A DNA stretch of 64,000 nt from Ananas comosus (GCF_001540865.1 NC_033625.1:14256111-14320110), one strand, 5' to 3'; shown: positions 49,401-62,574, numbered from the stretch's first letter. Translations and numbers: made by a program. The notes: generated from the letters alone by a model not told the origin.

Positions 49401-52400
49401 CTGTTCCTGATGAGATAGTACGTCCTGCTGCAAATTCTATTGGTTTGTTCTGTTGCTGCTACCTGCTGTTTATGTGATAAGCATAGCCTCGTCTATGAAG
49501 CTAAACTTTGATAAAATTATGACATTATGATAATTTACAACTTATTACAGGTATAAAATTGTTGATGAAAATGGGGTGGCGTCAGGGTCGTTCCATCAAG
49601 GACACTCATGCCGACTCCTTATATGGTATTCCTTCTCAGTTAACTCTCTGTTTGTTTGCCTTTCATTGCGTCGCCTTTCTTTCTTTTGTTTTTTAGTCTT
49701 CAAATGACAGTACTGTGTCTGGTTCTTCCATCTGTCTCCATCATCTGTGAGCAGATACAAAAGTCACAAACAGGTTGCTTAATGTGTTACATTACTTTAT
49801 GTGCTTCCATTAGTTGCTTGATGTTCCAGTGTTGAAAATGCTTCGACTGATTGCCTGCCAGGCAATCTTAGAGATGACTGTTGTTTGAGTGATAGTATTT
49901 CTCTAGAGCATCTTTCTGTTCTGTTCTTTCCTGAGTTATGACCTTCTAATTATTGTTGGATGATTGACTAAAGATGGGTAAGCAGTAGAAAGATTTTACG
50001 ACATGTTATTGCTCTACATGATATTAACATTGATCTATGTTCTTTTGTTTTTCTTTCTTGAAAAATTTTGGTGATCGGAATAGCCATTCATTCAGATAGT
50101 CTGCCTCTTTACCAACTAATATAGGTTATTTTCCTATGCTAGGCTGGAGATTGTTTATTTTCTTTAACAACTAGTATGGCATGTTTTCTTGTGCTAGGCT
50201 GGAACTAGGTTATAAGTGCTATTTATTGTTGTTTGTGTTTCAGAATCGCGCAGAGAAGCTAGAAAAGCATTTCTGGCCTTTTCTCGTGACAAGGATGGAC
50301 CAGAACTTGCTGAAATTGAATCAAGTAGGTCTGAATCCGAGAAATATCCTGAAAGATCTGATGACATCTTTGGTGGTACTAAGAGCACTCCTGTGAGTAT
50401 CTTGAGACCATGGTTACTGATTGAAGCCAGCTAATTCATTTTTCAAGATGTACTTGTTCTTTTTTGTGAATTTTTGCTGATTTGGCAGCGATTCAGTTTC
50501 TTAGTACCTTCACAATCTTGAAAGGAATATGTCTCTGATATCCCTTTGTTTAGGTGTATGTACTTAACCCAAAGCAGGACTTACATGGTTTAGGTTATGA
50601 TCCTTTCAAGCATGCTCCTGAATTCAGAGGTATTGAGTTTCTAAGGTTCTAATTTAACTTCAGCTGTTGCTGCATGCATGAGAATAATCTCATTTCCTTT
50701 TCAGATAGAAAAAGATCTCGAGAATCCAGAGACAAGGACCGTGGTAATAACAAAAGTAATGTTCCATTCATGAGAAATCTTTTATCTTCCAAGTGTTTTT
50801 ATCTTTTGATCTATTACTGTCTTCTTAGAAGTTTAGATACTTTTCAGTTGGAGAGAACTTAATCTGGGACTCAATCATCAGCAGGAAAATATGCACCAGG
50901 CTTCGGAATTGGAGCTCTTGAGGAACTCGATATTGAAGATGAAGATATTTATGCATCTGGTAAGCCTTTGGACATTGTAGATTTTGTTTTCACGGTAGTT
51001 TAAGATCCTCTAGTCTTTCCTTTTGCTCTCTTATTGACGCTTGTACAACTTGTGCCAAGTCCTTCTATAATTTGCTGTCATGTAGTGATCAATCAAGATA
51101 ACTTTTCAATATGGCACTGAATATTCTGATGAAATGATGCAAAAAGGCACTTCATGAACTGTAAAACCATTAAATTGCTACATCTATTATGTTATAACAT
51201 TAAAATAATGGGCCTTTTCCAGACAAAGTTTGGATTTTCTCAAGTTACAATCTTTTGGGTTCTATTTCTTGTTCATCTCTCTACAGGTTTTGATTTTGAA
51301 CAAATGGAAGTGGAAGAAGTTGAGCCTACAAAAATGATTGGTGATAGCTGGCATAAACTGGTAGACAGAAAGCGGGGTAGTATGCTTAGTTTCAAAGTGG
51401 CATCTAATTCGGACTATGTCCTTGAAAGGTAGTCGCTGTTATTTTGTTCGCATTGGTTTTCTTCTAAATTGCAGAAGTTGCCTTTTCTTTTCTCTGTCAA
51501 ATGTCAATGGTATTAGAATTGGGGGTATGCGATGCCTATGTAGCTTTAATATGCACTATACACACTGAGAATTGGAGATCAGTAAATTTTGCTAAATTTT
51601 CGCTTACTAAATATTTAGCGCATGTTTAAATTGGCTGGAGCTTCTGCTTAGATACTGCCGAGTGAAGCTTTTCAAAGATAGCACTAATAGCTGCTTCATT
51701 AAAATCCTCCCGGAATCCGAATAGCTCCACACTATAGCAGAAGCAAAAGCTCCAAATTGGAGCTGCTTTTGGGGTTTGAAGTTCGTTGCAGCAAATGCCT
51801 AGCTGCTGCTCTCCTGTTCGAAGTAGGGAAGCTGCTTCAGAACCTTGTCAAATAGGCACGTTATCAAATAGACATTATGTACTAAATTTCAATGTAACTT
51901 GTTTCAGATTTCGCCCCCCTGTTATTCCAGCTGATTTTGAATCACGGCACAAGTTTCCTACCACCCTTGAGAGTACAAATAAATTTCCTGAATTACCCCC
52001 TCCAGAGGTTCCTCCCCCAGAAGACAACAACTTGAGATTGTTAATTGAGGGGTCCGCTGCTATGGTAGCTCGATGTGGGAAATCAATTGAAGACCTATAC
52101 AAGGAAAAGAGTAAAACAAATCAACTATTTCTTTTTCTTAGTGGAGGAGAAGGACATAACTACTATGAAAGAAAGTTATGGGAGCAGAAGCAAAAGCGCG
52201 GTGACCTTGGAAGACAGAATAATACAAAGTCTATGAAGTCCTCCGATGAAAAGATGAATGCGGAGAATCGTGGAAAAGTTCTCGGTGAAAGACCACTTGA
52301 TAGAAGTTCCAAAGCATCTAGCTTATCAGTTGATGTAAAGGAAGTCATTCATCTTCAATCCAATCTTGGAGATACTTTTATCAAACCGGTATCTCTTGTA

Positions 52401-55176
52401 ACTTTTTATTCATAGCCAATTTTCTTTTTCGGCTTTTTCATATATCTCCCTAAAACAATGATCTCTTTACATCTATATCCCTGCAAAATCTGAATACCCC
52501 TCGATGATGCAGTGTGTTACAAAAATTCTAAGTTTGTGAGTCATTTAATTTATGAGGGGAAGTTGGTTTCATATTTGAAAAGATTTCATGGTAATTTGGT
52601 AAGCACCAGAATATATGTGCAAGAAACGTTTCTAAGGGCTATATATGAAAATTTAGATTTTGCAAGGATATACATGTAGATAGATAATTATATAGGTGTA
52701 TCAACTAGATGTAATAGTTTTTTTTGTTCTCCCCACTTTCTTCTTTGCAATTTTCGAACCTACTTGTCACTCTGAATTTAGGTTCTTTGATAGAACGTAC
52801 TAATATTATTGTTTTTTGTAACACGTAGGTTGGATTATCAGAATCCTTGAAGCCTTTTAAGTATGATCCAGCAAAGCAAGAAAGATTTGAACAATTTCTT
52901 AGGGAGAAGTACCATGGTGGTCTTCGTGCTGCCCAGCCTTTCATCACTAACATCATGTCAGAGACTGATCGTGCTCGTGAGAGACTTGACTTTGAGGCTG
53001 CAGCTGAGGCAATCGAGAAGGGTACATGGAGCAAGGAAAAGGAAACTGATCCTTTATCAATTCTGAAAGATTTACCATTTATTAATGATCAGCGGTTTGT
53101 ATCATCTACTGAAGTAGAGGTAATCATTAATTTATTTCTCATTTGCTTGTTTTAATGCCATGTTCTATCTGTTTTTGATGACTTATTAAGACGTCGGAGA
53201 GTAATTATTTTGGCAGAAACATGGAGTGTCTAAGGATGAGCAGAAGGTAATCCACCCAAAGAGGGAAGAGTTTGAGTGGCGACCTTCGCCCATTTTATGC
53301 AAGCGGTTTGATCTGATTGATCCTTTTATGGGGAAGGTAATTTACTAAATTTTGATTACCAGTAGAAGTTTCTTGAATGTTTGACAAAACATCTCTTTCC
53401 CATGTATGTATCATGTTTATATTTCGACTTGAGTTCTTGTGATTTTTGTCAATGCATTGCGTTGCACATAGGTGCACAAATTTATATTATTGAATGCTTT
53501 GTCTTTAAATTCATTATAAGATATACATCCATTTAAACCTTCATTAGCCTACTGCTGTACCATGTTGCTGGAAATTAACATGTTTTGACTGCATTGTGTG
53601 TTGATAAAAATTGAATGCCTTCTACTTATATTCTATTTAACGCCTCATTTCATTTGCAGCTGCCACCTGTTCAAAGGCCGAGAAGCCGGATGGACTCCCT
53701 CATCTTTATGACAGAAACCATCAAGAGTTCAAAGAGTGAAGAGGCCATAGCTTCAACGAGAGATTCAATACTATTATCTCACTCGGAATCAAAGGAGACT
53801 GAGAAACAATTAATTACACAGGAGACCGATGCTGAGCCAATCGCTGCTGATGTACAAAGGCCGGTTGATCTGTATAAGGTACATATGTTTTTTTTTTTTT
53901 CTTAATGAAATTTTCTTTTTTGAGATATCGACATATATACCATGGCAGGTTTATCTCTATACATATATCTATACCACTGCAAAATCTCAATATTTATATA
54001 TGCCTTTAAGAGGCTTAATTATTTACATCGTTTATACTTTTGTAGTAAACAAAATGCTCCTATTTTAGACCAACTTCCCAGGTTAATCAGATGACTAGCC
54101 AATTTAATTGTATTTTTGTAAGAAACTGCACTTTCGAGAGGTCTACATTAATTCAGATTCTGCAGGTGTCTTTATAGTACAAGTACAATCCAGCTTTTTT
54201 TTATCTTGCTTGCAGTGTTGTGTTTAAGCTAGCCTAGACTTTGCTGCTGGAGGCTGATGAAGGAAAGAATTCTTCTTTTCAAGTTGAAAAAAAAAATTGA
54301 AGTTCAATATTATTTATTTAACTCTTTCATAATTCTACATAGCAATCAATTTTTTTTGATGTTGTGTACTAGGTGAAACTGCATGATTATTGGTTTGCAT
54401 GGCTATGCAAAAAATTGGTATTTTGTGTATCTTATTTATGATAAACCTCCTATGATGTGATGATACATTTGTTATCACCAATGCAGGCCATTTTCTCTGA
54501 TGACTCAGATGACGATGATGCAGATGAAGGAAATTCTGGGCACTCAACTGATCCCGTGAAGACAAATGAAGGTGCTAATATGACTCTAAACCGCTTGGTA
54601 GCAGGAGATTTCCTTGAATCTCTGGGTAAAGAGCTGGGGTTAGAGGTTCCAACTGATAAACCTGGCCCACCAGATAAGCCTCCCAATTCGATTCTAGTAG
54701 AAGCTGCTTCAAAAGGCGACATTAATTCCTCATCAGTACATGAAAAACTTACTTCCCAACATGAAGAATTTGATAGACCTATGGAGGAAAAGCATAAAGA
54801 TAATATATCAAAGTCTGCTGATAATGTTGTAACTAATCTTTCAATTAATCAGAATGAGGAAAGTAAACCTCACTCAAGGCATCAAAGAAGCAGGAGTAGA
54901 ACTCCTGATTCTGATTCTAGCGATGATTATCGGGACAAGAAAAGAAAAACTCACTCAAGACGTCGAAGAAGCAGAAGTCCAAGTACCGACTCTTCTAGCG
55001 ATAGGCATCGATCTAAAAGAAATAGAAGTAAAGCAACGCATCGTAAGAGAGGCACAACAGATACTGATTCTAGTAGTGATCATCTATATCGTGATCGATC
55101 AAAATCAGAAGGGAAAAGTAGAAAACGTTCACGACACCATAAACACAGAAGAAAAGATGGTCATAAAAACCGTTGA
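46454..55176 (+). CDS. TGH: TOUGH (TGH): G-patch / SWAP RNA-processing protein
   Basis: Sixteen exons splice to 950 codons, with every phase consistent: 46454-46585, 47307-47397, 47496-47590, 48707-48810, 49381-49442, 49551-49625, 50244-50392, 50554-50629, 50705-50755, 50885-50959, 51287-51428, 51908-52388, 52829-53119, 53217-53336, 53660-53878, 54487-55176. It begins [20 protein letters not shown]. Around residues 165-190 lies the G-patch-like [37 protein letters not shown] and [20 protein letters not shown] follow. The SWAP/surp module starts near 392 ([17 protein letters not shown]). Next come the conserved [17 protein letters not shown] and [15 protein letters not shown]. The tail is Arg/Ser-rich ([12 protein letters not shown]), as in splicing proteins. 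Arabidopsis TGH (930 residues) binds RNA and supports miRNA precursor processing. Introns host several MITEs. Intact. Confidence 0.97.
46640..46870. mobile_element. GCTTCTGC MITE-like repeat in TGH intron 1
   Basis: 'GTTTGGCCCTGCTTCTGCTGC...AAGAAGCACTTC' with further AGAAGCAGAAGCGC inverted motifs. The same kind of text recurs at 51615-51870 and 55430-55660. No coding. Confidence 0.45.
48860..49193. mobile_element. hAT-like MITE with GGCACG motifs in TGH intron 4
   Basis: Ends CAAGGTTTTAAGTGCCCGTCGGCACGGG and (rc) CAAGGATTTAAGTGCCGTGGCACGGGG are inverted. The flanking 8-mers GCTGAGAT (48852-48859) and GTTGAGAT (49194-49201) match at 7 of 8. Arms are full of GGCACG/CGTGCC; the centre is AT-rich. 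334 bp. Confidence 0.75.
51615..51870. mobile_element. GCTTCTGC MITE-like repeat in TGH intron 11
   Basis: 'TTTAAATTGGCTGGAGCTTCTGCTTAG' and 'GCAGAAGCAAAAGCTCCAAATTGGAGCTGC' are related in inverted orientation. Shares 'AAATTGGAGCTGCTT' with 55566-55590. Confidence 0.45.
52435..52700. mobile_element. Family G MITE in TGH intron 12
   Basis: Left 'TCTTTACATCTATATCCCTGCAAAATCTGAAT' pairs with right 'AGATTTTGCAAGGATATACATGTAGATAGA' (inverted, near-continuous). About 260 bp. Confidence 0.55.
53915..54185. mobile_element. Family G MITE in TGH intron 15
   Basis: 'CTATACATATATCTATACCACTGCAAAATCTCAATAT' matches the left arm of the intron 12 copy, and 'GATTCTGCAGGTGTCTTTATAG' is a decayed right arm. 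Confidence 0.45.
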
Positions 55177-55430
55177 AGCAGACTTTGAATGAGTAACTTC
55201 CTTCAAGATTGTAAGAGTGTCCTAATGCCCTTCAGCAGTTGCTCTCAGATTGTGATTCATCCATTTTTGTTTTGACATATGATAATTTATCCTTGTTTTC
55301 ATTATTGTTATTTTTTATCTATTATTTGTTTTGCTTTCCTTTGTGGTGTGATTTGTTTAACTTCTCCTATTAGCACTTCAGTAGTTAAAAATATATTTTG
55401 CTTCTGCAATTTTAGATGTGTAAAGGGTTA
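55177..55430 (+). other. Likely TGH 3' UTR and flank
   Basis: AT-rich sequence after the stop codon. No clear polyadenylation signal decides the end. Confidence 0.4.
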
Positions 55431-55660
55431 TTGTGGAGAGATATGAGGCTTGTTTGTCCTGGCGAGAGTTTTGTAGAAAGCTTTGTTTGGGTAGAGCTTT
55501 TTGAAGAAAACAATAACAGTACTTCCATTAATATCCTCCCAACATCTGCAAGCTGAGTAGAAGCTTTAAATTGGAGCTGCTTCTTTGGGGCCTAGAAGCT
55601 CATTCAAACTTCAGCTAGAGGCCTAGAGCAGAAGCTTCAAATTCAACTTCTTCTTTTTGC
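55430..55660. mobile_element. GCTTCTGC MITE-like repeat downstream of TGH
   Basis: 'GCTTGTTTGTCCTGGCGAGAG...' at the left and 'GCCTAGAGCAGAAGCTTCAAATTC' at the right. Shares blocks with the TGH intron copies. Confidence 0.4.
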
Positions 55661-56634
55661 ACATCTCTCTATATGAGCCATTTCGTTTGCCTTCTGGTAC
55701 CATCTGTTGGAGGCATTGTCTTTTGACTCATGGCGCACAACCCGCTTTATATTACCTTGTCTTGAACATTGGTAGAGCTCTTCATTCTTCTATATGGTGA
55801 TCTCGAAGTTGATTATGCCTGAGGCAGGTATAGTTGCAAGAAAGAGAGGGTAAGACATTTAATTTGTAGTAGCAACGGATCATCGTGGATGAAGACAAAT
55901 ACAAAACATATGAACATTAGCTTTTATGGTCAACATGTACAGTTTAAGGTAAAATTCACCACACCAGGAATTCAGTCTATGTAGTTAAACTCGTATGATC
56001 AAAACTTAAAATACAGTCTGAATACANCTATGAGATATGTGCAACTATCCCTATGATTACATCTTCTTCAGCATATGATAAAAAACAGTGAAATTAGGGG
56101 ATATGCATCTGTTGTTTTTTCTATGTTAGAGCACAGTAGTCGCTTCAAAATCCATTTGTATTTCTTATGTCATATTTGTTTCTTATTTTCCCTTTAACTT
56201 CCTTTAATCACTACTGTGGTTTTGAGTTAGTCTCTTGTTCCAAACCCTCCTGCTTATCACTTTGGTATGCTATTCTTTTTGCAGTCTTAAAAGCCATAAT
56301 GTCCATTTCTTGGTAGCCTCGCACCGATTGGCATAGCTGCAACCTCTTCAGATAGTTATGATAAGTTAGTTGCGGGCAATGAAAATCTGCTGCCAATGGA
56401 AATCTATGCATCATGGCCGAAGTTGATGCCCCATAAATGGAATATCTTCCAAAAGAGTCGGAACACTGTAGTTACAGTGGTGTAAATATGCTCAGGATTT
56501 TGCTTGTAATAAATGTACGGGGGTTTTCATACTCCAAATATAACTTGAAATCGTTGAATATTGAGCTTCATGTCGAGATTCTAGACGTATTATTTTCAAA
56601 AGCCTTGTACATTTTCATGTATTATTTGTGACAG

Positions 56635-56977
56635 ACTTTTCCTTTTCTTAACGAGGAAGAGAATAGGCAGAGTCTGATGGTTGCGCGGTATTCCTATGCT
56701 GATTTGGTATTTCGACATTTCATTCATGTAGTTTGGTTCTCATTCCAAGATCGAGCTATACGGGAATCTTCGCTTGTCTTCTTTCAGGTATTTTACACCG
56801 ACTTACCACCACAAATCCAGAGCTTATGAATTTTATTTTGTCATTTCTTTCTTCCTGCACACCCACAAAATGACAAACTTCCTTGCTTTAGTTAAATCAA
56901 ATGAAAGCCTTTTACAGGCATTGACTATTTCTCAATGGAATGTTCGACAAATGTTAATGAGACTAAGGATTGTGTAG
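56635..56977 (+). CDS. Possible two-exon gene end, product unknown
   Basis: 56635-56787 is open for exactly 51 codons between an acceptor (GTGACAG|ACT) and a donor (TTTCAG|GTATTT). It reads TFPFLNEEENRQSLMVARYS then YADLVFRHFIHVVWFS and FQDRAIRESSLVFFQ. In the same phase, 56918-56977 follows an acceptor (TTTACAG) and gives ALTISQWNVRQMLMRLRIV and a stop. The amino-acid make-up looks protein-like, but I recognise no family, and no upstream coding exon is certain. An open stretch at 56297-56486 could be part of it. It could also be chance splice-like sequence or a gene fragment carried by a repeat. Confidence 0.25.
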
Positions 56978-57959
56978 TGATGATCTATTTGTCCTCAATT
57001 GATGTAGTGATGTTTTTGTTATTTAAAATGCTCTGGAAACTTGTATTAAATGGTGTATTCATCCTTTCTTGCTAAGAGTCAGTGTTACAGATTTATCAAT
57101 CACTTGATTTGGAACAGTGATGTGGTACAGCAGACTATTGCTGGTGTGTTGTTATTTCAAAGAAAATGATATTCTGATTAGGTGCTTCCACTCGAATAGG
57201 TATTCCTGTAAAATCATCTATTTACATATATAATAATATAATAATAATGCAAAATTCAAATTTCATGTGGCTCCACTTGAGAATTGCTGTTTCTTCCCAA
57301 AATTATGTTTAGTTGGGTGGCATCCCATTCATTTGGGAGTTGGTTTTTATATTAAAACAATGTTTTTGGAGAGTGCATACTTACATGTCCAAGAGTCTAC
57401 ATGTTTGAAACTATGTGAAAATATAATTTTTTTGCTGGGGTGTATAGGCAAATACTCTTTTTAATGATTATTTTGCAGGGGTGTATATGTAAATTACAAT
57501 TTTTTAATGATAATGCTGACTGGGATTCTAATCTTTCTGTGGGCTAATGGACTAGACCAAATTCTTTCTAGGAAAGAAAAAAAGACTATAGGAAGTGCTT
57601 CCTTGGCCCCTGTTCTTGTTTTTCAGTTGAAAATTTTGAAAAATGAAAACACGGTTTTTCCTTATAACATTCAGAAAAAAAAAATTGTAGAAAAAAAAAT
57701 TTTTTTTTCTAGGAACCAACAGGTGGAGAATATTTTTTCTGTTAGAAAACTATTTTCTGAAAAATCAAACACCCTCCTGAGCATTTGTTTGGTCTTGTTT
57801 CTCCTTATGCTTTCAGCTACAGTCTTTATTGATAAATCATTTGTTAAATAGAAGAGCTTTAAGATTCTGAAGTGATAGGAAGGTAAATTACTGAAATGAA
57901 AATTCTGGGTCTAAATATTATTTTAAGTCTTAATTTAGATCTTATGAAATCTAATGCAG

Positions 57960-58144
57960 AAAGCAGCTGTTGGAAAAAGCACTGTTCAGACAGCACTTGA
58001 TCAAGCTAACATGGCTCTTAAGAACTCAAGTGAGCTCATCATCCTCCTTTGCATCAGACACAGGTCAGTGTCATCTGCCTTCATAACTTCACCTAACTTC
58101 CTACCTCTTGCTCTTTAAGGTCAGAATCTAAACCCCTCAAGTAA
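57960..58144 (+). CDS. Possible terminal exons, product unknown
   Basis: 57960-58063 is open between TAATGCAG and CACAG|GTCAGT and reads KAAVGKSTVQTALDQANMAL then KNSSELIILLCIRHR. The next acceptor (TTTAAG at 58119) joins in frame to SESKPLK and a TAA (58142-58144). The phase also fits the donor at 56787, so this may be an alternative end of the exon chain at 56.6 kb. No family recognised. Confidence 0.25.
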
Positions 58145-59799
58145 AAGGGACAGGTAAACCAAAACCATTTCTGTGATGCAATTTAATACCCCTTACTATC
58201 ATTCTTGTTCACTTCTTATGTGCTGCAGTGTGAGTGGAGTTGTTCAGTTTGAATAATTACATGAGTGTTTTTGTTGGTGTCCTAGATGACAAGAAAAAAG
58301 CTGAGTAGAAAACTAATGCCCCAACAAGTAGGATTACTTTTGTTCCTATCTTTTTGTTAGGGTTTCCTCATCATCACTAGCCAAGCTCTTTTTTCAAATG
58401 TGTGCCCTTAAAATGTTTATGGTATAACATCAGAATCAATGGAGGGGATAATTGTTTGGTGAAAAATGTATGGAGGCCCTTTCAACTATATGCCTTTTGA
58501 AATAGGCCCTTTTTAACTTTAAAAAGTCTTTTCATTGACACCCTATCAACTTCTATTTGTGCTCATTTGTTAAATTTAATACCTCTAATTGCTATTGTAC
58601 CATAATGATTATGGATAAGCATAAGTCCCTATTTCAAAATGGCTTAACAGTTGAGGGGTCTCAGTACATATATTTTACATAATTATGTTTATAAGATTAA
58701 TTAGGTGGATAATTACTATGTTTCTCTTTCTAGGGTTTTGGAATATGCTATGCCTCCTTTTTTATCTGTTTCCTGGGCCAACCTGGAGCCCATCAGGAGA
58801 AATAGAAGTTGTGTGTGTTAGCATTTGGGCAATAGGATTTAAAAAAGCTCTTTTTTTTTTTTGTTTTTTAATTTCATTTTTGATTTTATTTTGTTATTTA
58901 TTTATTGATATTTGGATAAGGGAACAGAATCTCCCATAACTAAGACACTAAAAATGGCCGGCTAATAAATTAATTGAATAAAAATATTTTTAGATTGGGT
59001 GAATTAGATATTTTTAGTGTGATAGTTAAGGTTTGACTCAACATATTATATTGGTGCTTTTTTTTTTTATACTTAGATTTAGTCTCTTTTGTGAGTGGTG
59101 ATCATACATTTTACACTCAGATCCTGCATTTTAGGGATTTTATTTAATTTTTTATTTAGAGAATGCATGTGTCTTTTTTTTTAAAAATTATTTTTCTTGC
59201 CAATGTGTACTTGATAGTTGAAGAATACATAAAAGAAAAAATTTTGATCTTTCCTATTCAGCATAAATAATTTGAATATTGTTTTACTAATACTTTTAAG
59301 CTTTTACATTTAAATATTTATTTTATATGGTATCTAAGCTTAAATTTGCATGTTGAATTTGTGTTGAGTAAGCGGGAAAAAGAAATTTTTGGGAATTTTT
59401 CTTTTTTCAGTTTTTTTTTGTCCGTTTAGTTCAAAAAAAAAAGAAGAGTTTTTTAAACAAAAATTTTAAATTTTATAGAAAACTATTATTTTCGTTTTTC
59501 TAAATATTAATTTTTCATAAAATTTGAAAAATAAATTTAACAAATAGCTAGATTTTTTGAAACCAAACTGATTGAAAACTAAAAATTTTTCGGATATTTT
59601 TTTTTTATGCTTTACCGACGAACCAAACACCCTCTTAACTCACCCCCTTAAATTGCCGTCCTATGCTTGCTTAAGCTTTTAAAAGTAAAATATTATTTCA
59701 TACTCTCTTCTAAAAAAAAGTAATAAAAGAGAGAGAAAATATAGTAAAATGTATTCCTTTTCATTTTTACTAGCCCTTTTATATAAGTTTAATTTCAAA

Positions 59800-59853
<54 letters not shown>

Positions 59854-60000
59854 CCTTATAATTACACAAGGTTTTTCCAATTCACTTTATATGACAAAGC
59901 ACCAACATAGAAAAGAAGTAATTGAAAAATCAGGGTTCAAAAGATTCCTTACCTGGTCCATTTCTTGTTGCCCATTTATTACTCCTCATAAGTGCTTGAC
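58145..60000. other. Intergenic with a (GA)n microsatellite at 59802-59851
   Basis: AT-rich. 57650-57780 and 59390-59630 hold 'AAAATTTTGAAAAA...GAACCAAAC' repeat text found at many MITE edges. No coding frame with a known domain; the 84-codon frame at 58685-58939 is hydrophobic low-complexity. Confidence 0.4.
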
Positions 60001-60009
60001 TTTGAAAGG

Positions 60010-60534
60010 GTATTTCATTCAGTGTGACGCACCTTCCTTATGATATAAAATATAGAAACCTGAAATGTTTCAAAATTTTTAATTTATTTTTTTTAGAAAG
60101 TTAATATTAAAAATATCTTTTTAACGTTCAAAGTTATTTCAAATATATTTCTAGAGTTAAATTCTGTTGTTATCTCTGTGAAATTATTATTTTGTCTTTT
60201 CAAATATACCCTTTTATCATTACAAACTTTTCTTATTTGTTCTTAAGTTAGGGATAAAAAAAATATTTTAATTTTTTATCTTTTCAAATGTACCCTTCTA
60301 CAGTCACTAATTTTTCTTAATTGCTTTTAAGTTAAGGATAAAAAAGGTATTTTAATTTTTTTTAACTCTGGTAGATATTTAACATATTTTTAATCCGAGA
60401 TAACTTAACTGGTGGTAACTTGGGTGCATTTTTGAATAACGGGGTAACATATGAGAGGTATATTTGAAACAAAATAAAAATAGAGATAAATTAGATATTT
60501 CTGAAAATTTGAAGGGTATATAGGTAATTATCCC
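60010..60534. mobile_element. Family E MITE
   Basis: Right end 'TTTGAAGGGTATATAGGTAATTATCCC' and internal 'CTTAAGTTAGGGATAAAAAA...TCACTAATTTTTCTTAATTGC' twice. Similar to 61388-61802. Confidence 0.5.
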
Positions 60535-60539
60535 AAATA

Positions 60540-61385
60540 TATATATATAGAGGTACAATTAATAATATATAGATGCAAAATTTAACTATGGCATATTTAT
60601 CCCTCCAAACTTTAAATCATAAATAATTGTTGTAAATCTTTTAAAAAATTGCAAATATATTCTTAGATCAGCTAAAAGAGCACTATATTTTTCACTCGAA
60701 TGACTATTTTGTTCTTCTTCTCTTTATCTCGCTTCCATTAAATCAATCAGTGATTAAGAATATATTCCGAAAGGAATCGCAGTAGATCATGTAGCTTTAC
60801 TTCGGTTGTGGAAAAGCAATAAAACTTGATCTCGACACCCTAATTTTGCAGCATCACTCATCTCAATGAGGGCAACTTAGTAATAATACAACTCTTTTAC
60901 AATTACTATATGTTATGTGGGAGATCATTGAGTATAATACTAGTAATAATTGTTGAGGTGGTTGAATTAGGTCATCAAAGAAGAGCTTTCAATCAATTTC
61001 ACTTTTGTGGTAGATTGAGTTGTTAGTCATTGACTTCATGAATAATAATATATAATATATAATAATGCATATATATGCAATACATTATTAATACTAAGTG
61101 ACTTGTCAAATGCTCCTTTTTCCACCTGTGGATTTAGGGCTTTTAATGTCCACAAGTGTATGATTTAAGATGTTGACCCATCCTAAATCTTATGTTCCAG
61201 GATTTTTTTTTTTTTTGGTGGGAGGGGGGGGGGGGGGGGCAATCACTTATCTTATTATTTTTTTAATACAAAATTTTTTTATTTTTTTTCAAAACGCCAG
61301 GATAATGTGATGTAAGATGTGCACTCTAGAATAGAGTGTACAGATAGCATTTTTCTGAGATGCTTCGTAAGCCATGAGTGTTTTT
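60540..61385. other. Intergenic, G homopolymer at 61225-61239
   Basis: No gene recognised. A run of about 14 G in a GGGAGGGG context, which is assembly-sensitive. Confidence 0.5.
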
Positions 61386-61387
61386 TC

Positions 61388-61802
61388 GGGAGCAATTACT
61401 TATATACCTCTGAAAATGTTTTAACTTTCTTATTTTTTTCTTTTAGAAGGTTAATATCAAAAATATCTCTTTTAATGTTCTGAGTTATTTTAAATATATC
61501 GCAATCAGAATTAAATTTTGTTAGTGAAATGTTAGAAATAGTCGTCATCTCTGTAAAATTATTATTTTGACTTTTCACTTTTCTTATTTGTCCTTAAGTT
61601 AGGGACAAAAAATATATTTTGATTTTTTTTTTTTTTTTACTTTGATAGAAAGTTAATTCGGATTTAACCTCTGATGACTTAACGGGTACTAACAGTAGAA
61701 TTATTTTTGAATAACAGGAAAATATACGAGGAGTATATTTGAACAAAAAAAGGCGTATATAGAATATTTCAGAAGTTTTAGGGGTGTACAAATAATTATC
61801 CC
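61388..61802. mobile_element. Family E MITE (well preserved)
   Basis: Ends GGGAGCAATTACTTATATACCTCTGAAAATGTTTT and (rc) GGGATAATTATTTGTACACCCCTAAAACTTCT are inverted repeats. 415 bp, non-coding. Confidence 0.65.
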
Positions 61803-62570
61803 TTTTTATTATCAATATCTAATTTAGGTTTTCTCTTTTGGTAAAAATATTACTTCTCTATGGCTCAGATTTACTCACTTATCTTATCATCAATATTTTT
61901 TTAAAATATTGAAAATTCAACAAAATTTTGATTTTAGGATTATGGGAGTGTTGGATGTGTTAGAAAAAACCGCAATAAAAATCTGATTGTGATTAATTAT
62001 TTAATTAATTTTATAATAAAGATAAAATTAAACGTACAGATAAACGCTAAAATTTTAAATAAATAATTTGATTAATCCAGAAGCGTGCGTAATAATTTAA
62101 CCGAAAATATCCCCCAAGGTACGACCAGAGCTCTTGTTCCTATGAACACGAACGTGGAAGATGTTGACGGCGAAACTTTCAACACTCGGCGATAAAGAGA
62201 TCAAGAGAAATAAAATAAAATTGAATTGAAATTGAAACAAAAAAAATCTTTTCTCATTTTTCTTTTTTTTCACTTATCTCTCTATAATGTTCATGTCACA
62301 TGAATAGTAAAAAAGACAGTATTAATAGGGGTGTGAATGGAACATTAGAAGCACCCAACGCTCCACTCCATTAATAGATTTAATTGCCATGTTCCAATCA
62401 AATTAATTAAAATAAATAATAATAAATATTAATAAATGAGAATAAAAGAATTAATAAATTAAAAAAGAAATAATAGTAATNATAATAATAATAGTAATTG
62501 AGAAATTTTTGATTTTTCACCAACAATATGTACACTCTAGTACTATTAATTTTCTCCTATTTAATTTAAA
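61803..62570. other. Intergenic, no gene recognised
   Basis: 62080-62200 (GTACGACCAGAGCTCTTGTTC...) is less AT-rich and may be a retrotransposon remnant. A single N sits at 62481 in an AAT-rich tract. Confidence 0.4.
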
Positions 62571-62574
62571 TTCA

